Positions 33,075 to 41,473 of a DNA stretch of 55,405 bases are shown piece after piece (positions within the stretch are counted from its first letter, which is position 1; each line of letters opens with the position of its first letter). Where the stretch lies: NCBI GenBank assembly GCA_027587225.1, contig JAPDDQ010000049.1, positions 1 through 55,405 of the forward strand, in the 5' to 3' direction. This stretch comes from Solirubrobacter taibaiensis. GTDB lineage: Bacteria > Actinomycetota > Thermoleophilia > Solirubrobacterales > Solirubrobacteraceae. The translations under genes were made by a program, and so were the position numbers. Below the pieces are notes generated by a model, which was not told the origin of the DNA, searched no databases, and saw nothing but the letters and a program-made list of their open reading frames with translations.

Positions 33075-34330
33075 AGCGTCGGCTCGATCCCGCGGTCGAA
33101 GACCATCGCGCCGTCCGCGATCTTGTAGATGCCGTACGGCGTGAGCGTGATGTCGCCGTTCTCGTCGATCGAGTACGTGCCGAAGACGCCCTCGCGGTCC
33201 TTGGTCGACATCAGCGCGTCGACCACGGCCCCACGGTCGTTGCCGTTGTCCCCGGCGCGCTTGATCGCGTCGAGCAGCAGGCTCATCGACTCGTAGCCGT
33301 AGACGGCGTAGCGGTCCGGGTTGTCCTCGCCGTACTTGGCGCTGTAGGCCTTCAGGAACTCCTTGCCCGCGGGCGGGTACTGCTCGGGCGCGACGCCCGG
33401 GATGGTGATCAGCACGCGGGAGGCGACGTCGGCGGGCAGGCCGCCTTCCTTGGGATCGAAGAAGCCCGTCTCGCCGACGCCCTCCGGGCCGAGCAACGGC
33501 GCGTCGGGCAGCGCGACGGCCATGTCCTTGAAGATCTGGACGGCGTTGTTGGCCGTGATCCCGCTGTAGATGAAGCAGTCCGGGGCCGTGCCCTTGATCT
33601 TGGCGCCGAGCGAGCGGTAGTTGGCGGCGTTCTTGTCGATGCCCTCGTTGCCCTTGATCTCCAGCCCGAGCTTCTTGGCCGAGATCTCGATGTTGCGGGC
33701 CAGGCCGGCGCCGTAGACCTCCTTGTCGTTGAGGATGTAGGCGCTCGCGCAGCCCTCCTCCTTGGCGAGGGCGGCCAGCGCCGCGCCTTGGTAGGTGTCC
33801 TTGGGCAGCACACGCGCGTAGGTGCGCTTGCCGGTCGGGTAGTACTTGTCCGGCTCGCCCGGTTCAGAGCCGGGGTCGTCGGTGGTGATGCCGACGGCCG
33901 TGTTGCCCGGGCTGACCTGGGCAATGCCGGCCTCGTTGAGGATCGGCAGCGACACCGCGGTCGCGCCGGAGTTGAACTCGCCGATGTATCCCACCGCCGA
34001 GTCGTCGCCCGCGACCTTGAGCGCGTTGGCGGACGTCACGCCCGGCTCCCAGCCGCCCTGTTGGGCGGTGGAGTCGTCCAGCGACTCGTACTTGATGGGG
34101 AAGTTGCCGGCCTTGCCGCCCGCCTGCTCAAGCGCGAGTTTCGCGCCGTTCACCGCGGCCTCCGACTGCGTCCGGGCCGCGCCCTGCAGCGGCAGGCTCG
34201 AGTAGATGGTGAGCGTCTCCTCCGATGCGTTTTCTGCTTGGCCGCCGCCGCTGTCGGGCTCGTCGCTGCCACAGGCCCCGAACGCCAACGCGCCGGCCGT
34301 GAGCAGTACGCCAATCGTGCGCTTGTTCAT
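33071..34330 (-). CDS. branched-chain amino acid-type ABC transporter substrate-binding lipoprotein
   Basis: 419 residues from ATG 34330. The lipoprotein signal has lipobox LAFGAC (Cys20), and a Peripla_BP_6-like fold follows (IYSSLPLQGAARTQSEA ... YIGEFNSGATAVSLPILNEAGI ... YAVYGYESMSLLLDAIKRAG). It is exported and lipid-anchored. No permease or ATPase genes for it lie nearby, so it must use a transporter encoded elsewhere. Its start overlaps the hisD-like stop (ATGA), so it is coupled to that dehydrogenase. The ligand is unknown. Confidence 0.9.
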   Translation of the reverse strand: MNKRTIGVLLTAGALAFGACGSDEPDSGGGQAENASEETLTIYSSLPLQGAARTQSEAAVNGAKLALEQAGGKAGNFPIKYESLDDSTAQQGGWEPGVTSANALKVAGDDSAVGYIGEFNSGATAVSLPILNEAGIAQVSPGNTAVGITTDDPGSEPGEPDKYYPTGKRTYARVLPKDTYQGAALAALAKEEGCASAYILNDKEVYGAGLARNIEISAKKLGLEIKGNEGIDKNAANYRSLGAKIKGTAPDCFIYSGITANNAVQIFKDMAVALPDAPLLGPEGVGETGFFDPKEGGLPADVASRVLITIPGVAPEQYPPAGKEFLKAYSAKYGEDNPDRYAVYGYESMSLLLDAIKRAGDNGNDRGAVVDALMSTKDREGVFGTYSIDENGDITLTPYGIYKIADGAMVFDRGIEPTL

Positions 34331-35649
34331 CGTGTCCTCCCACCCTCGAGTTCGACTCGTGCGAGCCGTTTGGCCGCGGTCGCCCCGTGCGCCGCCAGCC
34401 CTTCCTCTGCCGAGATCGCGACGACTGCCGCCGCGATCTCGCTCCCCGCTCGGTCGTGATCGATGCGCTGGTAGGTCAGCGGCTTCAAGAAGCGCGCGAC
34501 CGAGAGCCCGCCCGTGTACCGCGCGGCGTGGCCGGTCGGGAGCACGTGATTGGTGCCCGTCGCGCCCTTGTCGCTGAACGCGACCGTCGCCCGCGCACCG
34601 AGGAAGATCGACCCGTAGTTGCGCAGCCGCGCGTGGTACCAGGCGTCGTCGCCTGCCGTCTGCACTTCGAGGTGCTCGGGGGCGAGCTCGTCGCTGACCG
34701 TGGCCGCGGTTTCGCGGTCGCGCGTGACGATGATCGCGCCGTGGCCCTGCCACGCGGCCTCGGCGATCTCTGCCGTGGCGAGCTCCTCCAGCTGCCGCGC
34801 GACCTCCGAACGCACCGCTCGGCCCAGGTCCTCGGACGTCGTGATCAGCGCGACGGGGGACGTGGGGCCGTGCTCGGCCTGGCCCAGCAGGTCGGCGGCG
34901 ACGAGCTCGGGGTCGGCGGTGGCGTCCGCGATGATCGCGATCTCCGAAGGGCCGGCGAGCAGGTCGATGCCGACGCGCCCGTAGAGCTGGCGCTTGGCCT
35001 CGGCGACGTACGCGTTGCCCGCGCCGACGATCATGTCCACCGGGTCGATCCCCCCGAGGCCGAACGCCATCGCCGCGAGCGCCTGGACGCCGCCGATGGC
35101 GAACACGCGGTCGGCGCCGCAGATGGCGGCGGCGTGGACGACACCTGGATGGATCGTGCCGTCGCGCCGCGGCGGGGCGCAGGCGACGACGGTGCCCACG
35201 CCCGCCACCTTCGGCACCAGCACGGTCATGAACGCCGACGCCAGCAGCGGGAAGCGCCCCGCCGGCAGGTACGCGCCGACCCGCTGCACCGGCACGAGCC
35301 GATGGCCCGCGATGACGCCGGGGGACACCTCGACCTCGAGATCGGAGAGCGTCGAGCGCTGGGCACGGGCGAACGCCTCCACCTGCTCCCGCGACCGCTC
35401 CAGGTGCTCCCGGAGCTCCGAGTCGACCTCGGCCCCGTCGATCTCTGCGCGCGTGAGCTCGAAGTCGTCTCGCTCCCAGCCGTCGAGGTCACGCGCATAG
35501 CGGCGCAGCGCGTCCTCGCCGTCGCGCTGGAGCTCGAGCAGCATCTCGCTCACCCGCTGCGCGACCGCGGGGTCGTCCGTGGCCGATCTCGCGTCGGGCC
35601 GTTTGAGGAACAGCAGGTCCTCGTCTTCGAGCAGGCGCCTCGTGATCAT
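34327..35649 (-). CDS. hisD: histidinol dehydrogenase-family zinc/NAD dehydrogenase
   Basis: 440 residues. HisD signatures are present: VGAYLPAGRFPL, GAGNAYVAEAKRQLYG, DLLAGPSEI, the catalytic Glu-His pair in LLGQAEHGP and NHVLPTG near the zinc site. Canonical HisD oxidises L-histidinol to histidine in two NAD-dependent steps. No other histidine gene is nearby. Instead the gene is coupled to a binding protein and divergent from a LysR regulator, an arrangement typical of catabolic HisD-like dehydrogenases. The substrate is therefore uncertain. Confidence 0.88.
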   Translation of the reverse strand: MITRRLLEDEDLLFLKRPDARSATDDPAVAQRVSEMLLELQRDGEDALRRYARDLDGWERDDFELTRAEIDGAEVDSELREHLERSREQVEAFARAQRSTLSDLEVEVSPGVIAGHRLVPVQRVGAYLPAGRFPLLASAFMTVLVPKVAGVGTVVACAPPRRDGTIHPGVVHAAAICGADRVFAIGGVQALAAMAFGLGGIDPVDMIVGAGNAYVAEAKRQLYGRVGIDLLAGPSEIAIIADATADPELVAADLLGQAEHGPTSPVALITTSEDLGRAVRSEVARQLEELATAEIAEAAWQGHGAIIVTRDRETAATVSDELAPEHLEVQTAGDDAWYHARLRNYGSIFLGARATVAFSDKGATGTNHVLPTGHAARYTGGLSVARFLKPLTYQRIDHDRAGSEIAAAVVAISAEEGLAAHGATAAKRLARVELEGGRTR

Positions 35650-35709
35650 GGGATGGAAGGTGTCGCAGCGTGCGGTTCGGCACAATCCTGGCTTGCCATC
35701 GTTGAGCAC

Positions 35710-35720
35710 AGGCTGAGCCT
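35710..35720. promoter_or_regulatory. candidate LysR operator in the hisD/lysR gap
   Basis: The 76-bp gap between the divergent starts holds the perfect 11-bp palindrome AGGCT-G-AGCCT, five bases before the LysR GTG. Short dyads in such gaps are where LysR-type proteins usually bind, but this one is short and could be chance. Confidence 0.3.
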
Positions 35721-35725
35721 TCGTT

Positions 35726-36655
35726 GTGACCCTGCAGCAACTCCGGTACTTCCTCGCCACCGCGCGTCACGGCACGTTCGCCGGCGCGGCCGACGAGCTC
35801 TTGCTCAAACCACCGTCAGTGGCCGAGCAGATCCGGCGGCTGGAGGCCGAGCTCGGCGTCGAGCTGTTCGCGAGCACCAAGCGCCGCCTGACCCTGACCG
35901 CCGCCGGACTCGCGCTGCGCCCGTACGCCGAGCAGACGCTCGCGACCGCGCAGGACGGGGCCGACGCCGTCCGCGCGCACCGCACGCTGCGCGGTGGCGT
36001 CGCCTCGTTCGGCCTCCCGCGCAACGCGGAGCTCTACGCGCTGACCGATCTCGCCGCCGAGATGTACGCCCGCCACCCGCTGGTCGGGATGCGGCTGATC
36101 GGCCAGAACTCCGTCGAGGTCGCCGACGCCATCCGCGCGGGCGCGCTGGAGGCCGGGCTCGTCGTGCTCCCCGTCGACGACGAGGGGCTGGACATCGAAC
36201 CGGTCATCCGCGACGAGGTCCTGTACGCCACGGCCGACCCCGAGCGGGCCGCGGCACCGGTCACGATCCAGGCCCTGCGCGAGGCACGGCTGGTGCTGTA
36301 CGACGCGCACTACGGCAACAACGACCCGACCCGCCGCCAGGTCAATGAGCGCCTGCAGCAGCTCGGCGGGCGGCTCGAGCCCCACATCGAGGTCGAGTAC
36401 CTCGCCGGCGCGTTGCGGCTGGCCGCGATGGGCGTGGGAGACACGATCGTCGCGCGCGCCGCGATCGACGGTGGCCTGCTCCCGAACGGGCTCTTGACGA
36501 CGTCGTTCGCCGAGCCGCTGTACGACACGCTCGCCGTGGCCAAGCAGCGCCACCTCCCGCTGTCACCGGCCACGCGCGAGCTGCGCTCGATCGCGCTGGA
36601 ACGGCTCGCGGCCTTCGACCGGCGACGGCGGCGGATGCCAAGCTCTCGGGCATGA
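35726..36655 (+). CDS. LysR-family transcriptional regulator
   Basis: 309 residues from GTG 35726. The helix-turn-helix is MTLQQLRYFLATARHGTFAG and PPSVAEQIRRLEAELGVELF. The effector domain starts about residue 90 with GGVASFGLPRNAELYA. It is divergent from the hisD-like gene by 76 bp, so it most likely controls the dehydrogenase/binding-protein pair in response to their substrate (inference). Its stop overlaps the next ATG (ATGA). Confidence 0.92.
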   Translation: MTLQQLRYFLATARHGTFAGAADELLLKPPSVAEQIRRLEAELGVELFASTKRRLTLTAAGLALRPYAEQTLATAQDGADAVRAHRTLRGGVASFGLPRNAELYALTDLAAEMYARHPLVGMRLIGQNSVEVADAIRAGALEAGLVVLPVDDEGLDIEPVIRDEVLYATADPERAAAPVTIQALREARLVLYDAHYGNNDPTRRQVNERLQQLGGRLEPHIEVEYLAGALRLAAMGVGDTIVARAAIDGGLLPNGLLTTSFAEPLYDTLAVAKQRHLPLSPATRELRSIALERLAAFDRRRRRMPSSRA

Positions 36656-37971
36656 CGTGCCGGACCCTGCTTCTCTCGCTGGCGGCGTGGGCCGCCTTCG
36701 CCACGACCGCCCAGGCGGGCGAGGTCACCGCCACTGCAGGAAGCATCACCTACCGCGCCGCGCCGGGCGAGGCGAACTTCTTCACCGTCAACTGGGGCCG
36801 CGAGCCGGGCTCGCTGCCGTTCCTGACCGATCACGCGCCGATCCGCATCGGCGCGGGCTGCGAGGACTTCGGCGGCGGCGTCGCCGTCACGTGCTCCGCC
36901 GCGGGGCCGGACCCGGCGATCGTCGTCTACCTCGGTGACGGCAACGATTTCGCGGAGTCGATCAACGACCGCGCCGCCGGCCACAACGTGACGTTCTACG
37001 GCGAGGACGGCGACGACGACCTCGACAGCGACGGCAGCGCCGACGTCCTCGACGGCGGGCCGGGCAACGACCTCCTCACGCCTGACGACGACGCCGCCGG
37101 ACCGGGCGACGTCGTGCGCGGCGGGCCCGGCGTCGACACGCTGCAGACCGGCAATCCGACCGGTGCGATGGGCCCGATCACCGCCGCCTTCGACGACGCT
37201 CCCAACGACGGCTACCCGGGCGAGGGCGACAACTACGCGAGCGACCTCGAGAACCTCTCGGCCACGCAGACCGCGCCGCCGATCCACTTCACCGGCAGCG
37301 ACGGCCCGAACGACGTGCAGCTGCGCAGCGAGGCCGCGGACATCGTGCGCGGACTGGGCGGCAACGACCGCATCGACGGCGCCAACGGCAACGACCAACT
37401 CGACGGCGGCGCCGGCGACGACACGATCCTCGGCGGAGGCGGCGACGACGTGATCGTCGGCGGGCCGGGCACCGACTCGCTCGCGGGTGAAGGCTCGGGG
37501 AGCGGCCAGTTCACGTCGGTCCCGGGCAACGACACGATCGACGCCCGCGACGGCATCCGCGAGCAGCTGAACTGCGGGCCGGGCGCGGACACGGCCATCG
37601 TCGACGCGCTCGACCTCCTCCCGCAGGACCCGGGCTCGCTGTGCGAGGCGGTCCAGCGGCCGCCGGTGATCGCGGCGGCGAAGCTCAGCGCGTCGAGCCT
37701 GAAGGTGCAGAGCCGCAAGCGCGTGACGGTCAAGCTCGCGTGCCCGAAGGACGTGGCCACGTGCTCGGGCAAGCTGACCATCAAGCGCGGGAAGGTCACG
37801 CTCGGCAGCGCGAAGTACTCCGTCGCGGCCGGCAAGTCCAAGGGCGTGCGGGTCAACCTGACGACCAAGGGCCGCGCGATGGTGCGCAAGGCCAAGCGGG
37901 TCCGGGTGCGCGTCACGGTGGCGCCCACGGGCGGCTCGGCGACGACCAAGACCGTGACGCTGCGCCGATAA
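36652..37971 (+). CDS. secreted RTX-like calcium-binding protein
   Basis: 439 residues with a signal peptide ending TTAQAG. The central region (about 110-310) contains hemolysin-type nonapeptide repeats (GGPGNDLL, GLGGNDRI, GANGNDQLDGGAGDDTI, GGGGDDVIVGGPGTDSL), which form calcium-binding parallel beta-rolls. Two Cys-containing strands surround them. A basic Lys/Arg-rich beta domain ends the protein (SRKRVTVKLACPK to TKTVTLRR). There is no catalytic domain and no type I secretion partner nearby; the Sec signal suggests general export to the envelope. It is translationally coupled to the LysR gene and 11 bp from the Fur-family start. Confidence 0.85.
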   Translation: MTCRTLLLSLAAWAAFATTAQAGEVTATAGSITYRAAPGEANFFTVNWGREPGSLPFLTDHAPIRIGAGCEDFGGGVAVTCSAAGPDPAIVVYLGDGNDFAESINDRAAGHNVTFYGEDGDDDLDSDGSADVLDGGPGNDLLTPDDDAAGPGDVVRGGPGVDTLQTGNPTGAMGPITAAFDDAPNDGYPGEGDNYASDLENLSATQTAPPIHFTGSDGPNDVQLRSEAADIVRGLGGNDRIDGANGNDQLDGGAGDDTILGGGGDDVIVGGPGTDSLAGEGSGSGQFTSVPGNDTIDARDGIREQLNCGPGADTAIVDALDLLPQDPGSLCEAVQRPPVIAAAKLSASSLKVQSRKRVTVKLACPKDVATCSGKLTIKRGKVTLGSAKYSVAAGKSKGVRVNLTTKGRAMVRKAKRVRVRVTVAPTGGSATTKTVTLRR

Positions 37972-37982
37972 CCTAGCTTCGT

Positions 37983-38423
37983 GTGAGCACCGCTCCGCCC
38001 TGGACCGCCTTTGCCAACGAGCGCCTCGCCAACGAAGGGTTCCGGCGCGGCGGTGGCCGCGCGGCGGTGATCGACCTGCTGGATGCGCAGGAGTGCGCGC
38101 TGTCCGCGCAGGAGATCGAGGATCAGCTCAAGGCAGGGACGCGCAAGGTCGGGCGCGCGACCGTCTACCGGGTGATCGACGAGCTCGTCGACCTCGGGCT
38201 GCTGGGCCGGGTGGAGCTCGGCGACGGGATCGCGCGCTTCGAGCGCGTCTTCCCCGAAGGCGCCCACCATCACCACCACTTCGTGTGCTCGAACTGCGAG
38301 AAGCTCGTCCCGTTCGAAGACGAAGAGCTCGAGCGGGTGCTGCGCCGGGTCGCGCGCCGCGAAGGCCTCGTGATGGAGTCTCACGAGGTCACCCTTCGCG
38401 GGCGCTGCCCCGACTGCAGCTAG
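37983..38423 (+). CDS. Fur-family metal-responsive repressor (Zur candidate)
   Basis: 146 residues, GTG start. The N-terminal winged helix has SAQEIEDQL and GRATVYRVIDELVDLGLL. The metal/dimer domain has the His cluster HHHHHFVC, CSNC and the terminal CPDC, giving the two CxxC pairs of the structural zinc site. Fur, Zur and PerR cannot be separated by eye. Zur is the best guess because two zinc-type ABC importers with 9-1-9 operator-like sites start 4 kb downstream. It may share a transcript with the RTX-like gene. Its stop is four bases from the convergent M64 stop. Confidence 0.9.
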   Translation: MSTAPPWTAFANERLANEGFRRGGGRAAVIDLLDAQECALSAQEIEDQLKAGTRKVGRATVYRVIDELVDLGLLGRVELGDGIARFERVFPEGAHHHHHFVCSNCEKLVPFEDEELERVLRRVARREGLVMESHEVTLRGRCPDCS

Positions 38424-38427
38424 ACCT

Positions 38428-41376
38428 CTACGGCTGAGTCGTGCTCAGCGTGAAGGTCAGCGTCTTGCTGTAGGTGCCGGTGCGGAGCGGGTCGTTCGCC
38501 TTCACCAGCTGCTTGAACGCGATGCTGACCGTGTCGTTGGAGACCGGAGCGGTCCACGCCGACTTGGAGAACTCCACGCGCAGCGGCTCGGCGAGCGTGA
38601 ACGCGCCGTTGGTCAGGTGACCGGGCTCGCTCACGGACAGCGTCGCGTCACCCGCGGTGGAGATGACGTTGGCACTGGACGCCGCCGCGTACTCCTTGGT
38701 GATGCCGGGCGTGAACGCGCCGAACACGCCTGGACCGCTGAGCGCGAGCGACAGCGTGGCCGGGACGGTGCCGGACACCGGCGCGTCGGGCGTGACGGCC
38801 GCGAGGGCGCAGCCGCTGTAGCCACCCGTGATCTTGTTGGGCGCGCCGAAGTCCTTCACGTCGGCGCTGTTGTCCGAGCACTCGAGCGTGCCATTGACGG
38901 TGCTGCCGGCCAGGATCGGGCCGTAGGCGCCGGCAAGGCGTGAGTAGCGCTCGCTGGCGGTGATCTGCGTGTTGCCGGTGAGCGCCAGGCCGCCCTTGAA
39001 GGTGCTGCCGGCGATCGTGACGTTGCGTGTGGAACCCGCGATCTTGGCCGCACCCGTGACCGTCGTGCCGAACAGTTGCACGGCCTCGGCGCCGGTCGCG
39101 TTCAGCGCGCCGCCGATGGTGCTGTTCGACGCCACGAGCGTGCCGCCGCCCGACACCGTCACGGCGCCGCTGACGGTCGCGCCCGTGAGGCAGGTGATGC
39201 CGCTCGTGACGGTGACGCTGGCCTGCGTCCCGGTCACGGTCGTGCCGCACGCCGGGGCGGAGCCCGGCAGCACCGTGGCCTTGTAGGACTCCGTCTTGCC
39301 GTAGTTGCCGGCCGGGTCGATCGCGCGGTGCTCGACCGTGTGCGTGCCGAAGCCCGGGATGTGCCGGCCGATCGGGTGATCGTCCGCCAGGGTCTGCTCG
39401 AAGCCGGCCGTCGAGAGGCCGCCCGTGCCGAGGTTGCCGTAGGTCAGGGCCTTCACGACCTGGCCGGAGGGGCGGAACTCGAACGGCGAGTCCTGCTTCT
39501 CCGGGAAGCCGAAGTAGTTGAACCAGCCGTCGCCGTTGAGCTGGAACTGGCCGACGACGGCGGGCGTGCCCGTGTAGCCGGTGGTGTCGTCCTTCGGATC
39601 GAGCCACATGTCCCAGCCGCCGAAGTACACCGGGTGCTCGAGCGTGTCGGTGAGCGTGGTGAGCGGCGTGGACAAACGGCGCGCCGCGGTCGGGGCGACC
39701 TTGTCGATCTTCCACTCGACGCTGTCGGAGGCCGCGCCGTCGGTCACCTTGGCCACGAGCGTCGAAGTGCCGGCGGGAACGGTGATCGAGCCGAGGTCCA
39801 GGTTGCGGCGGTTGGCCGTGTTCGGGAGCTCGGCCCCGTTCAGCGTCCACGTGACCGGGAGGACGCGATCGGCCGGGTGGTTGGTCTCCACGTAGACGAC
39901 CTCGTCGGCCGCGACCGGATGCGTGTTCGCGCTGTGGAACGTGATGTCGGGGGCCGCGGCCGCCGGCGTGACGGTCGTGTCGGCGACGGTCCACGTGCGC
40001 GTCTGCACGAAGCGCGAGCCGTTGTAGCCCGAGTTGGGCGCGGTGTTGGTGGTCGACGGGTTGCGGACCCAGTCGATGCCGTCGGGCCCGACCGGGTCGC
40101 GGATCTCCGCGTGGACGACGGTGCCGGCGGGCAGGTTCAAGCCCTCCAAGTCGAGGTTGCGGCTGTCCTGAGCGGCGGTGATGACCTCGCCGGTCGGCCC
40201 GCCGACGCGCCACGTGACCTTCACCTCGTGGAAGCGCGGGTGCCCGGTCTCCAGCCACAGGACCGAGTCCTTGGCCACGGTGCCCGGCGCGGTGTTCTGC
40301 ACGTTCATCTGGCCCGAGTTGCGCAGGCCGCTGATGCGGGCGACCATGTGCTCGAGCCCGACCTGGTCGAAGTCGAAGCCGAGCCAGCGCATCATCGAGT
40401 GCTGCGACGGGCGCCGGATGCCGCACGGGTAGTAGTTGCCGCCCTCCCACAGGCCGATCTTGCCGCCGGACTTGGACTCCTCACCGAGCCAGCGGAACCA
40501 CTTGGCCTGGGCGGTGATCATCTGGGCGGCGCTGGTGATGAGCGTGTGGTGGAAGCCGGAGTTCCCGCTCGGCTCGGCCGTGCCCGTGAAGCACGGGCGC
40601 ACCACGTCGCGTTCGAAGTAGGGGTATTCGTCGGCGAGCGTGCCGAGCGAGTGGCCGAGCTCGTGCAGCGAGATCAGCGGGCCCTGCGGTGAGCCGCCGG
40701 ACGTGGTGGCGTCGACGCCACCGATGCCGCCGTACGTGAACGAGTTGAAGATCGCGAGTGTCTGCAGGTTCTGCGACGTGCGCGGGATCCCGAGCACCGG
40801 GACGACGTAGTTGTCGATGATGCGGGCGCGCGCCTGCGCGCCGGTCTCGCACGGGTTCACGCCCGCCGGGTAGTAGGGCGCCGCGGCCTCGCACCCGGGA
40901 GGTGCGCCGCCGTAGATGACGCCGCGCGCGAGGGGAGAGGTGCAGCCGCTGCCGGACGCGTGGTCGTAGAACATGCGCAACGCGGTGTTCTTGGCGTTGA
41001 TCGGCCCTTCGCGCACGCCCGTGTCGCGGACCGTGCCGTCGGCGGCGCGCACGCGGCCGTCGGGGTCACAGCGCACGCCGTAGTCGACTGACGCGAGCTC
41101 GACCGAGTACACGTTCACGTAGTTGCGGTAGCTGCGGAACGGCTCGGTGGCCCACAGCACGGACAGATTGCGGTCCAGGTCCTCGCGGAACAGGCTCTGC
41201 TGGTCCTTCTGGTAGCCGTCGCCCATCACGATCAGGTTCAGCCGCTGCGCCGGCGGCCCGGTGACCTGGATCGGCGTGACCTTCGGCGCCGGTAGTGGTT
41301 CCTGCGCCTGCGCCGGGCCGGCCCATAGGCCGAGCGCCGCCGCAGCGGTGATCAGCGCCTTCAGCGTCCTGCTCAT
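38428..41376 (-). CDS. secreted M64 (IgA peptidase-like) zinc metallopeptidase, paralog B
   Basis: 982 residues from ATG 41376 (GGAGGGG upstream), with signal peptide MSRTLKALITAAAALGLWAG. It matches the paralog at 12374 along its whole length: M64 domain with HELGHSLGTLADEY (His238, Glu239, His242), Ig-like middle, beta-helix-like stretch (TVTGAAKIAG) and the C-terminal domain ending TLTFTLSTTQP. Identity is high even at DNA level in the 3' half. It adjoins the Fur-family gene and the metal-acquisition region, whose anchor-M protein carries the same C-terminal domain. Confidence 0.93.
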   Translation of the reverse strand: MSRTLKALITAAAALGLWAGPAQAQEPLPAPKVTPIQVTGPPAQRLNLIVMGDGYQKDQQSLFREDLDRNLSVLWATEPFRSYRNYVNVYSVELASVDYGVRCDPDGRVRAADGTVRDTGVREGPINAKNTALRMFYDHASGSGCTSPLARGVIYGGAPPGCEAAAPYYPAGVNPCETGAQARARIIDNYVVPVLGIPRTSQNLQTLAIFNSFTYGGIGGVDATTSGGSPQGPLISLHELGHSLGTLADEYPYFERDVVRPCFTGTAEPSGNSGFHHTLITSAAQMITAQAKWFRWLGEESKSGGKIGLWEGGNYYPCGIRRPSQHSMMRWLGFDFDQVGLEHMVARISGLRNSGQMNVQNTAPGTVAKDSVLWLETGHPRFHEVKVTWRVGGPTGEVITAAQDSRNLDLEGLNLPAGTVVHAEIRDPVGPDGIDWVRNPSTTNTAPNSGYNGSRFVQTRTWTVADTTVTPAAAAPDITFHSANTHPVAADEVVYVETNHPADRVLPVTWTLNGAELPNTANRRNLDLGSITVPAGTSTLVAKVTDGAASDSVEWKIDKVAPTAARRLSTPLTTLTDTLEHPVYFGGWDMWLDPKDDTTGYTGTPAVVGQFQLNGDGWFNYFGFPEKQDSPFEFRPSGQVVKALTYGNLGTGGLSTAGFEQTLADDHPIGRHIPGFGTHTVEHRAIDPAGNYGKTESYKATVLPGSAPACGTTVTGTQASVTVTSGITCLTGATVSGAVTVSGGGTLVASNSTIGGALNATGAEAVQLFGTTVTGAAKIAGSTRNVTIAGSTFKGGLALTGNTQITASERYSRLAGAYGPILAGSTVNGTLECSDNSADVKDFGAPNKITGGYSGCALAAVTPDAPVSGTVPATLSLALSGPGVFGAFTPGITKEYAAASSANVISTAGDATLSVSEPGHLTNGAFTLAEPLRVEFSKSAWTAPVSNDTVSIAFKQLVKANDPLRTGTYSKTLTFTLSTTQP

Positions 41377-41413
41377 CAACTTCCCCTCCGTCTCGGAACC
41401 CCTCTTGCGGGCG

Positions 41414-41442
41414 ACGCTAGCCGGGCGGCGGGAAGTCCGCAA
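41414..41442 (-). promoter_or_regulatory. candidate promoter of M64 paralog B
   Basis: On the minus strand a TAGCGT -10-like hexamer (41419-41414) lies at the same distance from the ATG as in paralog A, with TTGCGG 17 bp upstream. An imperfect CCGCAA-GGC-TGTAGG (41437-41451) overlaps the -35 and weakly resembles the 15-bp palindrome of the metal region (4 of 6 left-arm bases). Confidence 0.38.
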
Positions 41443-41473
41443 GGCTGTAGGACTCCCGTTCAGGCCGTCCGGG

